From Microbispora oryzae (GTDB taxonomy: Bacteria; Actinomycetota; Actinomycetes; Streptosporangiales; Streptosporangiaceae): a stretch of 64,000 nucleotides of DNA. Of the stretch, positions 62,702-64,000 are shown one piece after another. A model generated the notes under the pieces. The model saw only the letters and a program-made list of their open reading frames with translations, had not been told where the DNA came from and made no database searches. Location: NCBI RefSeq assembly GCF_017896165.1, contig NZ_JAFCNB010000001.1:310001-374000 (forward strand), read 5' to 3'. How positions within the stretch are numbered: the first letter of the stretch is position 1; each line of letters starts with the position of its first letter. Made by a program: the position numbers and the translations under genes.

Positions 62702-64000
62702 GTGTTCAACTCCGCCGACGACGTCCTCAAGTTCATCCGGGACGAGGGTGTGCAGTTCGTTGACGTCAGGTTCACGGACCTGCCGGGGACGACGCACCAC
62801 TTCACCTTCCCTTCGGAGAACTTCGGTCCGAACGTCTTCTCCGACGGCCTGATGTTCGACGGGTCGTCTATCCGCGGTTTCCAGGCCATCCACGAGTCGG
62901 ACATGCTCCTGCTGCCCGACCCGTCGACCGCCGTGCTCGACCCGTTCCGCCAGCACAAGACGCTCAACATCAACTTCTTCGTGCACGACCCGCTGACCGG
63001 CGAGGCGTACAGCCGCGACCCGCGTAACGTCGCACGCAAGGCCGAGGAGTACCTCAAGGGCACGGGCATCGCCGACACGGTGTACTTCGGCCCGGAGGCC
63101 GAGTTCTACATCTTCGACGACGTGCGCTTCGAGACCCGGCAGAACGCGGGTTACTACTACATCGACTCGATCGAGGGCGCCTGGAACACCGGCAAGGCCT
63201 CCGAGGGCGGCAACCTGGGCTACAAGCCCCGCTACAAGGGCGGCTACTTCCCGGTCCCGCCGATGGACCACTTCACCGACCTGCGCTCGGAGATGGTCCG
63301 CAACCTGATCGAGGCCGGCATCGAGACCGAGATGCAGCACCACGAGGTGGGCACCGCGGGCCAGGCCGAGATCGACTTCCGGTTCGGCACGCTGCTCAAG
63401 ACGGCCGACAACCTGATGCTGTACAAGTACATCATCAAGAGCACCGCCATCCAGGCCGGCCGGACCGTGACGTTCATGCCCAAGCCGATCTTCGGTGACA
63501 ACGGCTCCGGCATGCACTGCCACCAGTCCCTGTGGAAGGACGGCGAGCCGCTCTTCTACGACGAGGTCGGCTACGCCGGGCTGTCGGACACCGCCCGTTA
63601 CTACATCGGCGGCCTGCTCAAGCACGCTCCGTCGCTGCTGGCGTTCACCAACCCGACGGTGAACTCCTACCACCGCCTGGTCCCCGGCTACGAGGCGCCG
63701 GTCAACCTGGTCTACTCCCAGCGCAACCGCTCCGCGTGCGTCCGGATCCCGATCACGGGCTCCAACCCGAAGGCCAAGCGCATCGAGTTCCGCGTGCCGG
63801 ATCCCTCGTGCAACCCGTACTTCGCCTTCGCCGCGATGCTGATGGCGGGCCTGGACGGCATCCGCAACAAGATCGAGCCGCCGGAGCCGGTCGACAAGGA
63901 CCTCTACGAGCTCCCGCCCGAGGAGGCCCGCAACATCCCGCAGGTGCCCGGCTCGCTCACGGCCGTCCTCGACGCGCTCGAGGCCGACCACGACTACCTG
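62702..64000 (+). CDS. glnA: Type I glutamine synthetase, 3' end outside the window
   Basis: ATP-dependent synthesis of glutamine from glutamate and ammonia. GGGAGG (62689-62694) selects the GTG at 62702, giving [20 protein letters not shown] at the N-terminus. Active-site motifs are [20 protein letters not shown], the ATP/glutamate region [15 protein letters not shown] and NRSACVRIP. Tyr402 lies in [10 protein letters not shown], the adenylylation site of GSI-beta enzymes. The frame runs open to the window end, 433 codons of about 474. It corresponds to glnA1. Confidence 0.96.
   Translation, partial: MFNSADDVLKFIRDEGVQFVDVRFTDLPGTTHHFTFPSENFGPNVFSDGLMFDGSSIRGFQAIHESDMLLLPDPSTAVLDPFRQHKTLNINFFVHDPLTGEAYSRDPRNVARKAEEYLKGTGIADTVYFGPEAEFYIFDDVRFETRQNAGYYYIDSIEGAWNTGKASEGGNLGYKPRYKGGYFPVPPMDHFTDLRSEMVRNLIEAGIETEMQHHEVGTAGQAEIDFRFGTLLKTADNLMLYKYIIKSTAIQAGRTVTFMPKPIFGDNGSGMHCHQSLWKDGEPLFYDEVGYAGLSDTARYYIGGLLKHAPSLLAFTNPTVNSYHRLVPGYEAPVNLVYSQRNRSACVRIPITGSNPKAKRIEFRVPDPSCNPYFAFAAMLMAGLDGIRNKIEPPEPVDKDLYELPPEEARNIPQVPGSLTAVLDALEADHDYL

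Overview
The window is 64 kb of GC-rich chromosomal DNA from a high-GC Gram-positive actinobacterium. GTG/TTG starts are frequent, genes often overlap by 4 bp (ATGA/GTGA), and the contents are actinobacterial: a bcc-aa3 respiratory branch, PimB'-type mannosyltransferase, DUF3043 and DUF4191 families, RipA-like NlpC/P60 hydrolases, and a GlnR-type box before glnA. From 9.5 kb to the end, most genes follow the order I recall for the Mycobacterium tuberculosis segment around Rv2185c-Rv2220 (polyketide-cyclase-like, fadD15, pimB', NlpC/P60, DnaQ/GIY-YIG nuclease, trpD, ctaE-qcrCAB, ctaC, adenosine kinase, HesB/ErpA, DUF3043, cobU-cobS, pepA, lpd/E2, lipB, lipA, DUF4191, RDD, glnA). The family-level guess (Streptosporangiales or a relative) is inference from protein style only. 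I see no rRNA, tRNA, IS element, prophage, CRISPR array or toxin-antitoxin pair.

Layout. 0-6 kb: 3' part of a homocysteine S-methyltransferase, a DHA2 drug exporter, an acyltransferase, an alpha/beta hydrolase, a small membrane protein and a secreted beta-propeller protein. 6-10.8 kb (minus strand): EEP phosphohydrolase, ROK glucokinase, then a translationally coupled set (metallophosphoesterase, SRPBCC, ArsA-like ATPase, DUF5304-like). 11-19 kb: acyl-CoA synthetase, PimB', a secreted metallopeptidase-like protein, two NlpC/P60 hydrolases (one behind a c-di-AMP riboswitch), a NYN-domain protein. 18.7-27.8 kb: a two-component system, a complete mtnA-C-B / mtnK / mtnD methionine-salvage locus, a DnaQ-GIY-YIG nuclease and a lone RAM-domain protein. 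27.9-38.2 kb: trpD, a degenerate receiver protein, ctaE-qcrC-qcrA-qcrB, an L,D-transpeptidase, and ctaC-ctaD-ctaF. 38.3-43 kb: cysteine desulfurase-TusA pair, PfkB kinase, ErpA, NadA. 42.9-45.5 kb: the pspA-pspAA-htpX-pspAB envelope-stress operon. 45.6-51.1 kb: DUF3043, aldo/keto reductase, cobU-cobS, a GntR/DUF1648 pair. 51-64 kb: PepA, Lpd, E2, a TIGR01777 epimerase-like protein, peptidase E, LipB, LipA, DUF4191, a methyltransferase, an RDD protein, an anchored hypothetical and the first 433 codons of glnA.

Themes. Respiration: the bc complex and oxidase are encoded by two nearby oppositely oriented operons. Lipoylation: Lpd and lipoyl-bearing E2 sit next to LipB/LipA, which make their cofactor. 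Cell envelope: PimB', two NlpC/P60 enzymes, an L,D-transpeptidase and the Psp system. Methionine salvage: five enzymes convert methylthioribose to the keto acid of methionine.

Most of the window is conserved core genome, and I found no clearly new multigene system. The best second looks are the c-di-AMP riboswitch gene with an apparent CTG start, LipB with arginine in place of its catalytic lysine, the compact mtn locus set in an otherwise conserved block, a perfect palindrome at the ctaC promoter, a 41-codon reading frame coupled to lipA, and the degenerate receiver beside ctaE.
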